A DNA stretch of 64,000 nt from Gilvimarinus sp. DA14 (GCF_024204685.1 NZ_CP100350.1:2933501-2997500), one strand, 5' to 3'; shown: positions 7,788-17,489, numbered from the stretch's first letter. The notes: generated by a model from the letters alone, not told the origin. A program made the numbers and translations.

Positions 7788-9142
7788 CCAATAAGAATGT
7801 TGTACAAAATCCGCGTGGCCTCGTCGGCGACGGTTTGTGGCACTCCTACATGAAAGCAGATCTGCGACGGGCTCTGGTCGATTAAATCGATGGGAATATG
7901 CGCATCACCCAGCGCGCTCAAGGCTTCGATAATCGGGTAGGTGTTGCGATTTAACCCCAGTCCCACTGGCGTGATGATGGACAGGTTGTACACGACCCGC
8001 ATGTTGTCCGGCTTAAGACGTTTCTCTATCACCCGGCGCAAATCGTTAATGCTGCCGAGCAAGTCATCTTTGCTTACCAGCACGGCAATATCGTCTTTGT
8101 CTGTGGGGTAGTGATAGGTATTAATGCCAAAGTCGTGAAAAATCTGCAGCAGTGAAGCAGTAAAGCCGACTTCTTCGCCCAACATGTCTTTTTCAATATG
8201 AATGTAAGACATATTGTCCAGCCTGGCGATTCCTACCACGCCCTCTTCAGGTACCCGCTCATTGAGAATGAGGGTGCCAGGCTCTTTGGGGGAGTTGGTG
8301 TTGCGAATATTAATGGGTATTTTTCGATCTCGGCACTTCAGCATGGCGTCGAGATGGAAGACGTTAAAGCCTTTGCTAGAGAGCAAGCGAATTTCTTTAA
8401 ACGTCAGCCTGGGAATGGCTCGAGCCTCTTTGATAATGCGCGGGTCCGCTTCGTACACGCCGTTAACGTCGGTCCAGTTTTCGTAAGTATCGGCGTCTAG
8501 GGCGTAGGCAATTTCACCGCCGGTTAAGTCGGAGCCGCCACGGGAGAAAACCGCGATATTACCGTCTTCGGTAACGCCGTAAAAACCGGGCATCACTGAA
8601 ATGCCGTCGTACTCTTGCAGGCACTGCACGTTATCGTAGGCTTGGTCCAACGTGCGCGCTGCCAAATAGTTATCACTGACCAAAAAACCAATGTCTTCTG
8701 GCAATTGCGCCTTCGCTTTAAGACCGCACTTTTCTAAATAGGCGGCGATAATGCGGGCGTTGTAATGCTCACCGCGCGAGGCGAGAAACGCGACACGCTT
8801 GTCGCCACCTAAGTCGGTATTTAAATCTTGTTTTAGTGACTTAATAATTTCTGGCGCCTCGATTTTCAGCTCGCGCATAATCGCGGTGAACTTATCGATT
8901 ACGGCCTGGCGGCTATCGTCGGCAGAAATGCCCTGGCGCTGGTTGTAAAAGTGAATGCCTTTGGTGGCAATGTTAATCAGGTGGTCGGTGACTTTCTCTT
9001 CATTTTTGTGGCTGCGGCCCGGTCCGGAGACCACGATTACGCGACGCTTTTTGTCGCTTTTTACAATGTCGGTAACTTTAGCGATCTGTTTGGCGTCGGC
9101 CACAGAGCTTCCGCCGAATTTGCTGATAATAATATCTGACAT
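7772..9142 (-). CDS. lysC: Aspartate kinase (ectB-linked)
   Basis: 456 residues from ATG at 9140-9142 (MSDIIISKFGGSSVAD); an in-frame upstream start at 9199 adds a tail unlike the family. The enzyme phosphorylates aspartate to aspartyl-phosphate, entry to lysine, threonine, methionine and diaminobutyrate. Visible are the KFGGSSV motif (7-13), the amino-acid kinase domain to about 290 with FSRGGSDLTGGEIA, and two C-terminal ACT domains (about 310-450) for feedback control. It sits 80 bases downstream of ectB on the same strand, like the specialised 'ask' genes of ectoine clusters. The symbol lysC is generic; it could equally be called ask. Confidence 0.85.
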   Translation of the reverse strand: MSDIIISKFGGSSVADAKQIAKVTDIVKSDKKRRVIVVSGPGRSHKNEEKVTDHLINIATKGIHFYNQRQGISADDSRQAVIDKFTAIMRELKIEAPEIIKSLKQDLNTDLGGDKRVAFLASRGEHYNARIIAAYLEKCGLKAKAQLPEDIGFLVSDNYLAARTLDQAYDNVQCLQEYDGISVMPGFYGVTEDGNIAVFSRGGSDLTGGEIAYALDADTYENWTDVNGVYEADPRIIKEARAIPRLTFKEIRLLSSKGFNVFHLDAMLKCRDRKIPINIRNTNSPKEPGTLILNERVPEEGVVGIARLDNMSYIHIEKDMLGEEVGFTASLLQIFHDFGINTYHYPTDKDDIAVLVSKDDLLGSINDLRRVIEKRLKPDNMRVVYNLSIITPVGLGLNRNTYPIIEALSALGDAHIPIDLIDQSPSQICFHVGVPQTVADEATRILYNILIGQASG

Positions 9143-9222
9143 GGCTGCTGGCTGTCCGTAATAAGTTTTAAAAGAGAGGATGGGAGACGCAAGCCGCACT
9201 GGCGCGACTTGCGTAGGGGTGG

Positions 9223-10491
9223 TTAGGCACCGGTCATCATTTTTTCGCGTTTATCGGCCAAAGCCTGCAGCGAATCACGAATAATCTCCAACCCTTCAGT
9301 GACCAGCTCTTCTTCAATTAACAGTGAGGGCAAAAACTTCAGCACTTGATCGTCAGCACCTGAGGTTTCGATGATTAGGCCGCGTTGGAAAGCTTCCGCG
9401 GAAGTTTCCGAGGCCACTCCCGGTGTCATTTCCAGCCCCCAGATCATGCCCAGGCCACGTACCTTAGGGTTGAACTGCGGAAATTCATCAGCAATTTTCT
9501 GCAGCCCTTTCTGAATGAACTCGCCCTTGTGAGTCACCGCTGTGGCGAGATCATCGTTATCCCAAAAGCTCAGAGCCTGGGTGGCGGCAACAAAGGCCAA
9601 GTTATTGCCTCGGAAGGTGCCGGTATGCTCGCCTGGTTGCCACTGGTCAAGCTCGGGACGCATGAGCAGCAGCGCCATTGGCAGACCGCCACCAATGGAT
9701 TTTGACAGGGTGACCATGTCGGGATGGATTCCGGCGCGCTCAAAGCTGAAAAAGGTACCAGTGCGGCCATTGCCCACCTGGATGTCGTCGATAATTAACA
9801 GAATGTCGAATTCGCGGCACAGTTGCTCGAGCTTTTTCAGCCATTCAATACGCGCAACATTTACGCCGCCTTCGCCTTGCACTGTTTCCACAATGATTGC
9901 CGCGGGCAGGTCAATCCCGCTGCTACCGTCGGAGAGGAATTTGCGCAAATAGTCGATGGTATCGACATCTTCGCCGAGAAAGCCGTCAAAGGGCATAAAC
10001 GCTGTATTGCTGCGGCTGCCGTAGGATTCGTCTTTGTAAAAGTAGTTACCTGTAGCCGCCAGCGCGCCCATGGTTAAGCCGTGATAGCCATTGGTAAAAG
10101 CAATTACGTTCGAGCGCTGCTTTACCATACGGGCCAGCTTAAGCGCGGTTTCTACGGCATTGGTACCGGTGGGGCCAGTGAACTGAACTTTATATTGCAG
10201 GTTGCGTGGCGCCAAAATGGTATCGCGAAATTTCTGCAGAAAGGCGCGCTTGGCGATGGTGGCTTTATCCAGACCGTGGACGATGCCGTCGCGCTGGAGG
10301 TGCTCGATTAGCGCTTCGCTGATCATCGGGTGGTTGTGGCCGTAGTTGAGAACCCCGGCACCGGCAAAAAAATCGATATAGCGGGTGCCGTTTTCGTCAA
10401 ACAGCTCCGAGCCTTTGGCTACATCAAATACCGTTGGAAATGAGCGTACATAGCCGCGAACTTCCGATTCCATTTCTTCAAAAATTCTCAT
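9223..10491 (-). CDS. ectB: Diaminobutyrate--2-oxoglutarate transaminase
   Basis: 422 residues, the usual EctB length. It converts aspartate-4-semialdehyde and glutamate to L-2,4-diaminobutyrate with pyridoxal phosphate. The N terminus matches EctB (MRIFEEMESEVRGYVRSFP, then FFAGAGVLNYGHNHP); the class-III aminotransferase signature LLIIDDIQVGNGRTG lies at 231-245, and the PLP lysine is K264 in TLSKSIGGG. It is followed by aspartate kinase on the same strand. The expected partners ectA (acetyltransferase) and ectC (synthase) are not next to it, so the product may be diaminobutyrate for another purpose, or the partners may lie elsewhere. The start has a GGGAG ribosome site. Confidence 0.93.
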   Translation of the reverse strand: MRIFEEMESEVRGYVRSFPTVFDVAKGSELFDENGTRYIDFFAGAGVLNYGHNHPMISEALIEHLQRDGIVHGLDKATIAKRAFLQKFRDTILAPRNLQYKVQFTGPTGTNAVETALKLARMVKQRSNVIAFTNGYHGLTMGALAATGNYFYKDESYGSRSNTAFMPFDGFLGEDVDTIDYLRKFLSDGSSGIDLPAAIIVETVQGEGGVNVARIEWLKKLEQLCREFDILLIIDDIQVGNGRTGTFFSFERAGIHPDMVTLSKSIGGGLPMALLLMRPELDQWQPGEHTGTFRGNNLAFVAATQALSFWDNDDLATAVTHKGEFIQKGLQKIADEFPQFNPKVRGLGMIWGLEMTPGVASETSAEAFQRGLIIETSGADDQVLKFLPSLLIEEELVTEGLEIIRDSLQALADKREKMMTGA

Positions 10492-10562
10492 GCTTGTCTT
10501 TCTCCCGATGAAATTAGCTGTAAATCAGGTTACAGCGTTGATGTTTGATCTGCTTGGCGCTG

Positions 10563-10694
10563 TTAGAGAACGCCGATTAAACGATTGATTACGCAGCGGT
10601 CGCTGGCTTGGCTCAGTACGCTGTTGACAGAGGGGCGATCTTGCCGGTACTGCGCCGCAAGCGCCACCTGAAGATGTTCAATGGTTTTTATCAT
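10563..10694 (-). CDS. Possible small protein of 43 residues, unknown function
   Basis: An open frame from ATG at 10692-10694, product beginning MIKTIEHLQVALAAQYRQDR, with coding-like base use. It fills the gap upstream of ectB, 71 bases before its start, on the same strand. No family is recognised and there is no clear ribosome site, so it may be spurious. Confidence 0.25.
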   Translation of the reverse strand: MIKTIEHLQVALAAQYRQDRPSVNSVLSQASDRCVINRLIGVL

Positions 10695-10767
10695 AGCAAG
10701 AGCAGGCTGCAAACACGAATTTGCGATCCGGATTTGGTAAGATTTGCGCTGCAATTGAGGAGCTTTC

Positions 10768-11403
10768 ATGAGTCAATCTTATTCTGTGCTGGCTGCCCCT
10801 GCGGCCTTCGAGCATGTCGAAAAGCGCAGTGTTTTCCACGCCATATTGCTGCCGGTATCGTCTCGTGAAGAAGCCATGGCGGAGCTTGCGAAAATTAAAA
10901 ATGCACAGCCGGGGGCGAACCATTACTGTTGGGCTTATATTATCGGTGCGGCAGCGCAGCCGAAAACCTTGGCGTTTAGTGACGACGGTGAGCCCTCGGG
11001 CACGGCGGGCAAGCCGATGCTCAATGTCTTGCAGCACCGCGAAGCGGGTGATTGTCTGGCCGTTGTGGTGCGTATTTTTGGCGGGGTGAAGTTAGGTGCC
11101 GGCGGCCTCGTGCGGGCGTACAGTGCGGCGGTGTCCGGTGCGCTCGATTTGGCACAGTGGCAAACGCTGGTGCCCACATGCAGTGTTACTATCGCCATCC
11201 CCTTTGCGCTGGAGCAAAAGGTACGTCACTTTCTGGCCGAGCGGGACATTACGCAGATTGACGCTCACTATACCGAAAAGGTGTATTTGCACTGTGATGT
11301 GCCCGAGGATGTCTACGCCCAGCTGGATTCTGCGCTGGCCGATTTAAGTGCGGGTGCAGCGATGCTGACCAGGCCAGAAGAAAAAGCTAGAGAAAAAGAG
11401 TAG
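10768..11403 (+). CDS. yigZ: YigZ/IMPACT family protein
   Basis: 211 residues. The N-terminal UPF0029 (Impact) domain covers about 15-125 with the family motifs 'AYIIG', FSDDGEPSGTAGKPML and VRIFGGVKLGAGGLVRAYS; the C-terminal DUF1949-type alpha/beta domain covers about 135-200. The biochemical role is unsettled; eukaryotic IMPACT modulates Gcn2, and bacterial members have been proposed to bind nucleic acids. A good GAGGAG ribosome site stands 7 bases before ATG 10768. It appears to be transcribed alone, divergent from ectB. Confidence 0.9.
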   Translation: MSQSYSVLAAPAAFEHVEKRSVFHAILLPVSSREEAMAELAKIKNAQPGANHYCWAYIIGAAAQPKTLAFSDDGEPSGTAGKPMLNVLQHREAGDCLAVVVRIFGGVKLGAGGLVRAYSAAVSGALDLAQWQTLVPTCSVTIAIPFALEQKVRHFLAERDITQIDAHYTEKVYLHCDVPEDVYAQLDSALADLSAGAAMLTRPEEKAREKE

Positions 11404-11577
11404 GAGATTAGGTAAAAAGACGGTACATTTGACATATTATCGTCACAGTTAGCAGACAAAGTACTAGCAGACAAATCGCGGCCAAGTTGAAAATAACCGG
11501 TTCGCTAAGCACATAAAAACTGTGCGATACCACGCTTTACCAGTAGCAAACGCAGTTTGCCGCCACGGGAGGTGTTG

Positions 11578-12138
11578 ATGGAAGAGCGAATACTACGGCT
11601 CAATATAGCCGGGCAGCCAATAGAATGGCTGCATTGGCAGGATGCCGTTTGTTTGTACGCAAGGGACTTAGTTGCCTGGAGCCTGGGCGGCCCGGTGAGA
11701 AAAGTCATTGGAGGCTACGCTCGATGTAGCGGGGTGCGCTCCCAAATCACCCTCCCCGCCATTATCGCCTGCGGCGGCCGCCGCATCGCCCGCTACCGTC
11801 AAATTCCCCCTCTTACCAACCGCGCACTGTTCGCCCGCGACAATTACCTTTGCCTTTACTGCGGTAACTCCTTCGTTTCCAACTTGTTGTCCCGCGATCA
11901 TGTGCACCCGGTGAGTCGGGGCGGACGCGACGTGTGGCAAAACGTGGTCAGTGCCTGTAAGCGTTGTAATCAGCGTAAAAGCAATCATCTGCTGCAGGAT
12001 ATAGATATGGAGCTTCTCGCTCTGCCTTTTTGTCCCAACAATGCGGAGTATCTGGCGCTGATTAATTCAGATCGTATCCGCGGCGACCAAATGGAGTTTC
12101 TGCGCCCGCAGTTCTCGGAAAACCGCATCTGGCATTAG
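11578..12138 (+). CDS. HNH endonuclease domain protein
   Basis: 186 residues from ATG 11578, preceded by GGGAGG at 11568-11573; a TTG at 11557 is in frame but less likely. The C-terminal half is a zinc-bound HNH domain: C92-L-Y-C95, the catalytic D107-H108 with HPVSRGG after it, W..NVVSACKRCN giving C127/C130, and Arg-Lys after the second pair. The N-terminal 80 residues carry no recognised domain. Stand-alone proteins of this kind occur widely in gammaproteobacteria and are not clearly part of a restriction or mobile system; no methylase or integrase is nearby. Function is unknown beyond probable nuclease activity. Confidence 0.85.
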   Translation: MEERILRLNIAGQPIEWLHWQDAVCLYARDLVAWSLGGPVRKVIGGYARCSGVRSQITLPAIIACGGRRIARYRQIPPLTNRALFARDNYLCLYCGNSFVSNLLSRDHVHPVSRGGRDVWQNVVSACKRCNQRKSNHLLQDIDMELLALPFCPNNAEYLALINSDRIRGDQMEFLRPQFSENRIWH

Positions 12139-12210
12139 CCTGTCTTTTCCCGCTAAAATCCTCGGGTTGATTAATAACTCGCCGGTATTGGCCGGCGCTT
12201 GAGGTGTTCT

Positions 12211-13179
12211 ATGGCTGATTTTTCCCGCCGTCGGTTTTTACGTGCGGCCTCTGTAGTGTCTGGGGGTGCCTTGTGCGGAGTTTTGCCCGGCCTGCCTCGG
12301 GCGCAAACTGAGCCCGCATTTGACTTTGATATTTCGCTGGCGCAGTGGTCGCTGAATAAGGCCTTTTTTGATCGCTCTCTCAGCCCGCTGGACTTCCCCG
12401 CAGTGGCGCGCACCAGTTTTGATATAGGTGCGGTGGAGTACGTTAATCAGTTCTTTATGGATAAGGCGCGCGATAAAAAGTTTTTGCAAGAGCTGAAAAG
12501 CCGCGCCTCTGATCACAATGTAAAAAGTCTGTTGATTATGGTGGATGGCGAGGGTGATTTATCCACCTCGGACGAGGCCCGACGCAGGCAATCGGTAGAA
12601 AACCACTACAAATGGGTAGAGGCTGCTCATCAGCTCGGTTGTCACAGTATTCGCGTTAACTTGCATGGTGTGGGCAGTGCCGAGGCTTGGCATAAGGCGT
12701 CGGTAAACAGCCTGTTAGAGTTGGCGGAGTTCTCCAAGCCCATGGATATTAAAATCCTTGTGGAAAATCACGGTGGTTATTCATCCCACGGCGCTAAACT
12801 CGCCGCTGTGTTGCAGGAGGCTAACTCGCCATACTGTGGTTCTATGCCGGATTTTGGTAATTTCTGCTATCAGCGCGCCAGCGGTGATTTATGGGATTCC
12901 CCCTGTGTGAAACAGTACGATATCTACCAGGGTGTGGCCGATTTAATGCCCTACGCCGGCGCCATCAGTGCGAAAACATTTCGCTTTGATGAGCAGGGCA
13001 ATGAGCCGGATATTGACTACCGCCGCATTTTCGAGCTGGTGAAAGCGTCGCACTACTCGGGTTATGTGGGCATCGAATATGAGGGGCATGAGTTGCCCGC
13101 CGATGAGGGCATACGCGCAACGAAACGCCTGTTGGAAAAAGTTAGAAGCGAGCTGTCGGCCCAGGATTCGGCCGTCTAG
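12211..13179 (+). CDS. Tat-exported sugar phosphate isomerase/epimerase-like TIM-barrel protein
   Basis: 322 residues from ATG 12211 (GAGGT ribosome site; the upstream TTG at 12199 is rejected). The N terminus has a twin-arginine signal, SRRRFLR at 5-11, then a hydrophobic stretch and a likely cleavage near residue 33. The mature part resembles xylose-isomerase-like TIM barrels (AP endonuclease family 2): ILVENHGGYSS, MPDFGNF and the C-terminal YVGIEYEGHELP supply the acids and histidines expected to bind a metal. Such periplasmic proteins often occur with DUF1080 and haem proteins in sugar catabolism, as here. The substrate is unknown. The 3' end overlaps the converging gene by 4 bases (CTAG). 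Confidence 0.8.
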   Translation: MADFSRRRFLRAASVVSGGALCGVLPGLPRAQTEPAFDFDISLAQWSLNKAFFDRSLSPLDFPAVARTSFDIGAVEYVNQFFMDKARDKKFLQELKSRASDHNVKSLLIMVDGEGDLSTSDEARRRQSVENHYKWVEAAHQLGCHSIRVNLHGVGSAEAWHKASVNSLLELAEFSKPMDIKILVENHGGYSSHGAKLAAVLQEANSPYCGSMPDFGNFCYQRASGDLWDSPCVKQYDIYQGVADLMPYAGAISAKTFRFDEQGNEPDIDYRRIFELVKASHYSGYVGIEYEGHELPADEGIRATKRLLEKVRSELSAQDSAV

Positions 13180-13535
13180 CGGTAGACTACCTGACCGCGA
13201 TACATACGCACTGGCTTGTCCTTTTTTTTCGCCTCTTCTTCGCCGGGGTTTGGGCGCTCAGTCAGCGTCACCTGACCTCGGTAGACTTTTACTTGGTGTG
13301 ACTTTTCCGGTTTGGCTTCGCTTTTGGGTTCAAGCTCGGCCATCCAGTCATCGCCTGCCATCTGGAAAAGCTCTTTAATCAACGCGCGGGTTACAGTCTC
13401 TTTGCAGTGGGGGTAGAAATCCGCCAGCTCTTGAAGTACTTCGGGGTTGGCGAGCTTGATGCCCGGTTTCAATTGCGAAGGCACCCGGCGGCGCAACTCG
13501 AGAATTAGATCAATCATGGGTTTGCTGTACTGCAT
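13176..13535 (-). CDS. Conserved-looking hypothetical protein
   Basis: 119 residues from MQYSKPMIDLIL; in-frame starts up to 13562 are possible. The first 70 residues look like a small helical domain (ILELRRRVPSQLKPGIKLANP...), followed by a charged linker and two related short motifs, KVYRGQVTL and RMYRGQVVYR at the very C terminus, that read like a duplicated beta segment. No family is recognised and no function is proposed. It is a single gene converging on the TIM-barrel gene. Confidence 0.65.
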   Translation of the reverse strand: MQYSKPMIDLILELRRRVPSQLKPGIKLANPEVLQELADFYPHCKETVTRALIKELFQMAGDDWMAELEPKSEAKPEKSHQVKVYRGQVTLTERPNPGEEEAKKKDKPVRMYRGQVVYR

Positions 13536-13888
13536 AGGCAAAGTCCTAACTGGTGACGGCATTGAAGTGAGAGAGACACAACTCCACGGTCAGCAATTGA
13601 CTGCAAGATATTCGCCAAGCCAGTTAATCTGAATAAAACTCGTGAGAATGCCGCTCCTAATGGTGTGCCTGCCTAAGCCGATTAAAATCTGTGCAACATT
13701 TCAGGGCCCGTGCACGGGTGAGTAGTCCAAAACGGGGCGGACTTGAAAATTGCAAACATTACTTAACTTGCGCGCTTACCCCTCTGACTTATACTGCCGA
13801 AGCTTGGCGCCCCTGGCTTTGGGGGCTATGATCGAGAGCTGCGCGGCCATTTGCATGGCGCGCCGGAGACCACACTCATAACGATAAT
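13536..13888. other. Intergenic region with probable promoter of the haem lipoprotein
   Basis: 353 bases without a credible gene. A sigma-70-like promoter is visible for the downstream gene: TTGCGC (13768-13773), 16-bp spacer, TATACT (13790-13795), giving a start near 13802 and a leader of about 87 bases. I see no repeat, RNA gene or terminator of note in the rest. Confidence 0.45.
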
Positions 13889-16800
13889 GTGAAGCCTATG
13901 TTCAATATACAATCGGGTACCTTTAAGGCACCTAGTACTCTGCGTCTTTCCACTCTGTCTTTAGCAATAGCCCTTGCCGCTTGCTCGCCTCCCGACGGCT
14001 CAGACACTGAGAGCGTGGCTGCCGCTGCCTCCAGCACTGCCACCGAGCAGCAGCCGCAAACCCCCAAAGGCGCGCCATTGGCGCCCCAGCATGTGGTTGA
14101 AATTGACGATGCCGCGGCGGCCAAACGGGCTGAAAGCCTGGAGTCGCAAATCAGCCTTGAGCTGGCAGAGGGGCTGGATATGACGTTATGGGCCTCGGAA
14201 AAGCTGCTCGCCGATCCGGTGGCTTTGAGCATGGACTACGACGGTAACGCCTGGGTGGCTATTACCCATCGCAGCAATAACTCAGAGTTCGACATTCGCC
14301 CCTACCCGCACTGGTTGACCCCGGCGCAGGCCATGCAAGATGTGGAGGATCGCCGCGCCTTCTTAAAAGATTACTTTAACGCTGATAAAAACCTCACCGC
14401 CGAAGATGTGCCCGATCGCAATAAAGACGGCATTCACGACTGGCGAGATTTGGCGGTAGTGAAAGAGCAGGTATTGCAGGTGTCCGACACCAGCGGCGAC
14501 GGCCGCGCCGACCGCGCCCAGACTTTCCTGGAGGACTTTAACAGCGAGGTCACCGATGTGCTCGGTGGTATTTATTATCACAACGAGCTCAAAGAATTAT
14601 TTCTGGCGGTGGCGCCTAACGCCTGGCGCGTAAAAGACAGCGATGGCGACGGTATCGCCGATGAAAAGCAGCAGTTGTCTGATGGTTTTGGTGTGCATAT
14701 CGGCTTTAGTGGCCACGGCATGTCGGGCGTCACCATGGGGCCGGACGGTCGCATTTATTACGGTATCGGCGATGTGGGCGCCAATATCACCGACAATGAC
14801 GGTAATAATTATCCGCACCCCAACCGTGGGGTGGTAGTGCGCAGTGAGCCGGACGGCAGTAACTTTGAGGTCTTTGCCTATGGCGTGCGCAACACTCACG
14901 AGTTTGTCTTTGATAAATACGGCAATTTAATTAGTGTGGATAACGACGGCGACCACCCGGGTGAATACGAACGCGTAGTTTATCTGGTGGATGGGTCTGA
15001 CTCGGGCTGGCGTATCAACTGGCAGTTTGGCAAGTACACAGACCCGAAAAACAACACCTACAAAGTGTGGATGGACGAGGAGTTCTATAAGCCGCGCTTT
15101 GAATCTCAGGCGGCTCATATTCTGCCGCCGGTTGCCCCCTATCACGCCGGCCCAACGGGCATGGTGTACCACCCGGGCACAGGCTTGAGCGAGCGCTGGA
15201 AAGATCATTTCTTTATCGTCGAGTACACCGGCAATGCGCCGCGCTCGGGTATCAATGCCTTTACCCTCAAGCCAGAGGGTGCCGGTTTTGCGCTGGATGC
15301 CGATGAAAAAGTTGTGCGCGGCGCGCAAATTACCGGGCTGGACATTGGTCCGGATGGCGCTCTTTACGGCAGCGACTGGATTGAAGGTTGGGGGCGCAAT
15401 GGTAAGGGACGTATTTGGAAAATCGACACGCCCGAGGGCGCCGATCAGGCACAGCGTGAAGAAACCAAAGCCTTGCTGCAGGAAGACCTGAGCGAGCGAA
15501 GCGCTGAGTCAGTGGCCGCATTGCTGGGGCACGCCGATATGCGGGTGCGCTCGCGCGCGCAATTTGAGTTGGTGGCGCGCGACGATCAGGCCACCTTGCT
15601 GCAAACCCTAAAGGATAGTGATAACCAGATGGCGCGGATTCACGCCATCTGGGGTATCGGCCAGTTTGCCCGTCGGGACGCATCCGCCGCAGAGCCTCTG
15701 ACAGCTTACTTGCTAGAAGAGGAAGATCCGGAAATTCGTGCCCAGATCGCCAAGGTTATGGGCGATGCCGAATTCGCCGGTGGTGCCGATGCGCTTGTTG
15801 CGAATCTTACGCATGAACAGGCTCGGGTGCGCTTTTTTGCCACACAAGCTTTGGGTCGTTTGCAGCTAAAATCCGCAGTTCAGCCAATTGTGGCGATGCT
15901 GCAAGCCAACAACGACGAGGACATTTACCTGCGTCACGGTGGTGCAACGGCGCTGGCGCGCATTGGCGATAGCGAGGCGCTGGCGGCATTGGCGGAGCAC
16001 GAGTCTGAGGCTGTGCGTATTGCCGCTGTGGTGGCCCTGGGACGTTTGCAAAGCGCCGAGCTGAGCAAGTTTTTACAGGACGACAGCCAGTATGTAGTGA
16101 CGGCGGCGGCGCGTTTGATAAACGACGACTTGTTTATCGACGGTGCCCTCAAGCCCCTGGCTGAACTGCTGGGCAGCACGCCCTACAATAACGAAGAGCT
16201 GCTGCGCCGGGTGATCAATGCTAATGCGTTTGTCGCCGATCAGGCCGCTGCAGAGCGTTTGGCCACTTTTGCCGCGGACACCTCGGCAGAGGCTGCGCTG
16301 CGCGCCGAGGCCCTGGAGGCTTTGACCTACTGGGAATCGCCCTCGGTGTTTGACCGCGTCAGCGGTCGCTACCGCGGTGAGCGCGAAGGCGATGCTGCTG
16401 TGGCCCGCGAGGTGCTGGCGGATATTTACCCGGCACTGCTGCAAGATAAGCAAGCCAGTGTACGGGCCGCTGCTGCCAATGCCCTGGGCACACTGGCCTT
16501 TGCCGATGCCGCCGAGCGCCTAGTCGATTCGGTACAAAACGATGCCGATGCCGAGGTGCGCTCCACGGCCCTGAACAATTTGCAGCAGTTGGGCTACAGC
16601 GACATGCAGAAAGTGGTTTACGGCGCGCTCAACGATAAAGACGAGAGTGTACGTATGACTGCTCTGGCGCTGGTACCCGAGCTGGGTATTGCGGTGGAAA
16701 CTAAGGTGGATATGCACACCATTTTGTTGGCCGAGGGAACCGTGGGTGAAAAGCAGGCGGCCTATAAGTCGCTGGCCAATATTAAAGATCCTGAAGCTTA

Positions 16801-17422
16801 CAAGGTGCTGGCCACTGAGCTGCAAAAGTTAATCGCAGGAGAAATAGTGCCCGAGGTGAAGCTTGAGCTGGTAAACGCCGCGGCTGCGGCCGAGCAACCA
16901 GATCTTACCCAGCTGTTGGCCGAGTACGAGGCAGGCAAGGATCCGGCTGACCCGATCGAGAAATACGCCGAAACCCTTAAAGGTGGCGATGCCCGCAGCG
17001 GTTTTGCTCTGTTTAGCTACAACAGCACGGCTCAGTGCGTGCGCTGCCATGTGATTGGCCCGCGCGGCAGTCATGTGGGGCCAGAGCTGACCGATATTGG
17101 CAGTCGCCTGACCCGTGAGCAGCTGCTGGAGGCGATGGTCGATCCGGGCGCGCGCATTGCACCTGGCTTTGGCAATACCACGGTAACGCTTAAAGATGGC
17201 AGTGTCGTGGAGGGCATGTTTGCCGCCGAAGCGGATGCCAGTATCACGGTTAAATCCAGCGACGGCAAAGAGCACACTATTGCCCGCAGCGATATTGCCG
17301 AACAGACCTTCTCGCCCTCAGGCATGCCGCCCATGGGCTTGATGCTGGAAAAAGGACAATTGCGAGATTTGGTTGAGTACCTGCATTTACAGCGGGGGCA
17401 GACCGAAGCGGTATCCCATTAA
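13889..17422 (+). CDS. Large haem-binding lipoprotein with beta-propeller, HEAT repeats and CxxCH domain
   Basis: 1177 residues from GTG 13889 (ATG 13898 is an alternative). A lipoprotein signal ends LALAAC with Cys32. Next comes a glucose/sorbosone-dehydrogenase-like or membrane-bound dehydrogenase beta-propeller (about 80-510) with GPDGRIYYGIGD and DIGPDGALYGSDW; then a long run of HEAT-like helical repeats (about 520-1000); then a C-terminal cytochrome-c-like domain with CVRCH at 1050-1054 and MDPGARIAPGFGN-type sequence. This architecture is typical of the 'PVC-type haem-binding' proteins abundant in Planctomycetes and Verrucomicrobia. It probably oxidises a sugar or passes electrons in the periplasm. 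It lies beside a TIM-barrel protein and a DUF1080 protein often found with this type. A long terminator follows. Confidence 0.85.
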   Translation: MKPMFNIQSGTFKAPSTLRLSTLSLAIALAACSPPDGSDTESVAAAASSTATEQQPQTPKGAPLAPQHVVEIDDAAAAKRAESLESQISLELAEGLDMTLWASEKLLADPVALSMDYDGNAWVAITHRSNNSEFDIRPYPHWLTPAQAMQDVEDRRAFLKDYFNADKNLTAEDVPDRNKDGIHDWRDLAVVKEQVLQVSDTSGDGRADRAQTFLEDFNSEVTDVLGGIYYHNELKELFLAVAPNAWRVKDSDGDGIADEKQQLSDGFGVHIGFSGHGMSGVTMGPDGRIYYGIGDVGANITDNDGNNYPHPNRGVVVRSEPDGSNFEVFAYGVRNTHEFVFDKYGNLISVDNDGDHPGEYERVVYLVDGSDSGWRINWQFGKYTDPKNNTYKVWMDEEFYKPRFESQAAHILPPVAPYHAGPTGMVYHPGTGLSERWKDHFFIVEYTGNAPRSGINAFTLKPEGAGFALDADEKVVRGAQITGLDIGPDGALYGSDWIEGWGRNGKGRIWKIDTPEGADQAQREETKALLQEDLSERSAESVAALLGHADMRVRSRAQFELVARDDQATLLQTLKDSDNQMARIHAIWGIGQFARRDASAAEPLTAYLLEEEDPEIRAQIAKVMGDAEFAGGADALVANLTHEQARVRFFATQALGRLQLKSAVQPIVAMLQANNDEDIYLRHGGATALARIGDSEALAALAEHESEAVRIAAVVALGRLQSAELSKFLQDDSQYVVTAAARLINDDLFIDGALKPLAELLGSTPYNNEELLRRVINANAFVADQAAAERLATFAADTSAEAALRAEALEALTYWESPSVFDRVSGRYRGEREGDAAVAREVLADIYPALLQDKQASVRAAAANALGTLAFADAAERLVDSVQNDADAEVRSTALNNLQQLGYSDMQKVVYGALNDKDESVRMTALALVPELGIAVETKVDMHTILLAEGTVGEKQAAYKSLANIKDPEAYKVLATELQKLIAGEIVPEVKLELVNAAAAAEQPDLTQLLAEYEAGKDPADPIEKYAETLKGGDARSGFALFSYNSTAQCVRCHVIGPRGSHVGPELTDIGSRLTREQLLEAMVDPGARIAPGFGNTTVTLKDGSVVEGMFAAEADASITVKSSDGKEHTIARSDIAEQTFSPSGMPPMGLMLEKGQLRDLVEYLHLQRGQTEAVSH

Positions 17423-17433
17423 TCTGAGCCAAT

Positions 17434-17465
17434 AAAAAAGAGCCGCAATTGCGGCTCTTTTTTTT
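17434..17465. terminator. Bidirectional terminator
   Basis: A near-perfect palindrome AAAAAAGAGCCGCAA / TTGCGGCTCTTTTTT centred at 17448/17449, between the converging haem lipoprotein and DUF1080 genes. A-run and T-run on either side suit both strands. Confidence 0.9.
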
Positions 17466-17489
17466 ACGCGTACTAGTAAGTGGGCCGCG

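Noticed and set aside
11578..12138. HNH protein as part of a defence or restriction system
   Set aside because: No methylase, ATPase, toxin or integrase is beside it; the neighbours are unrelated metabolic genes.
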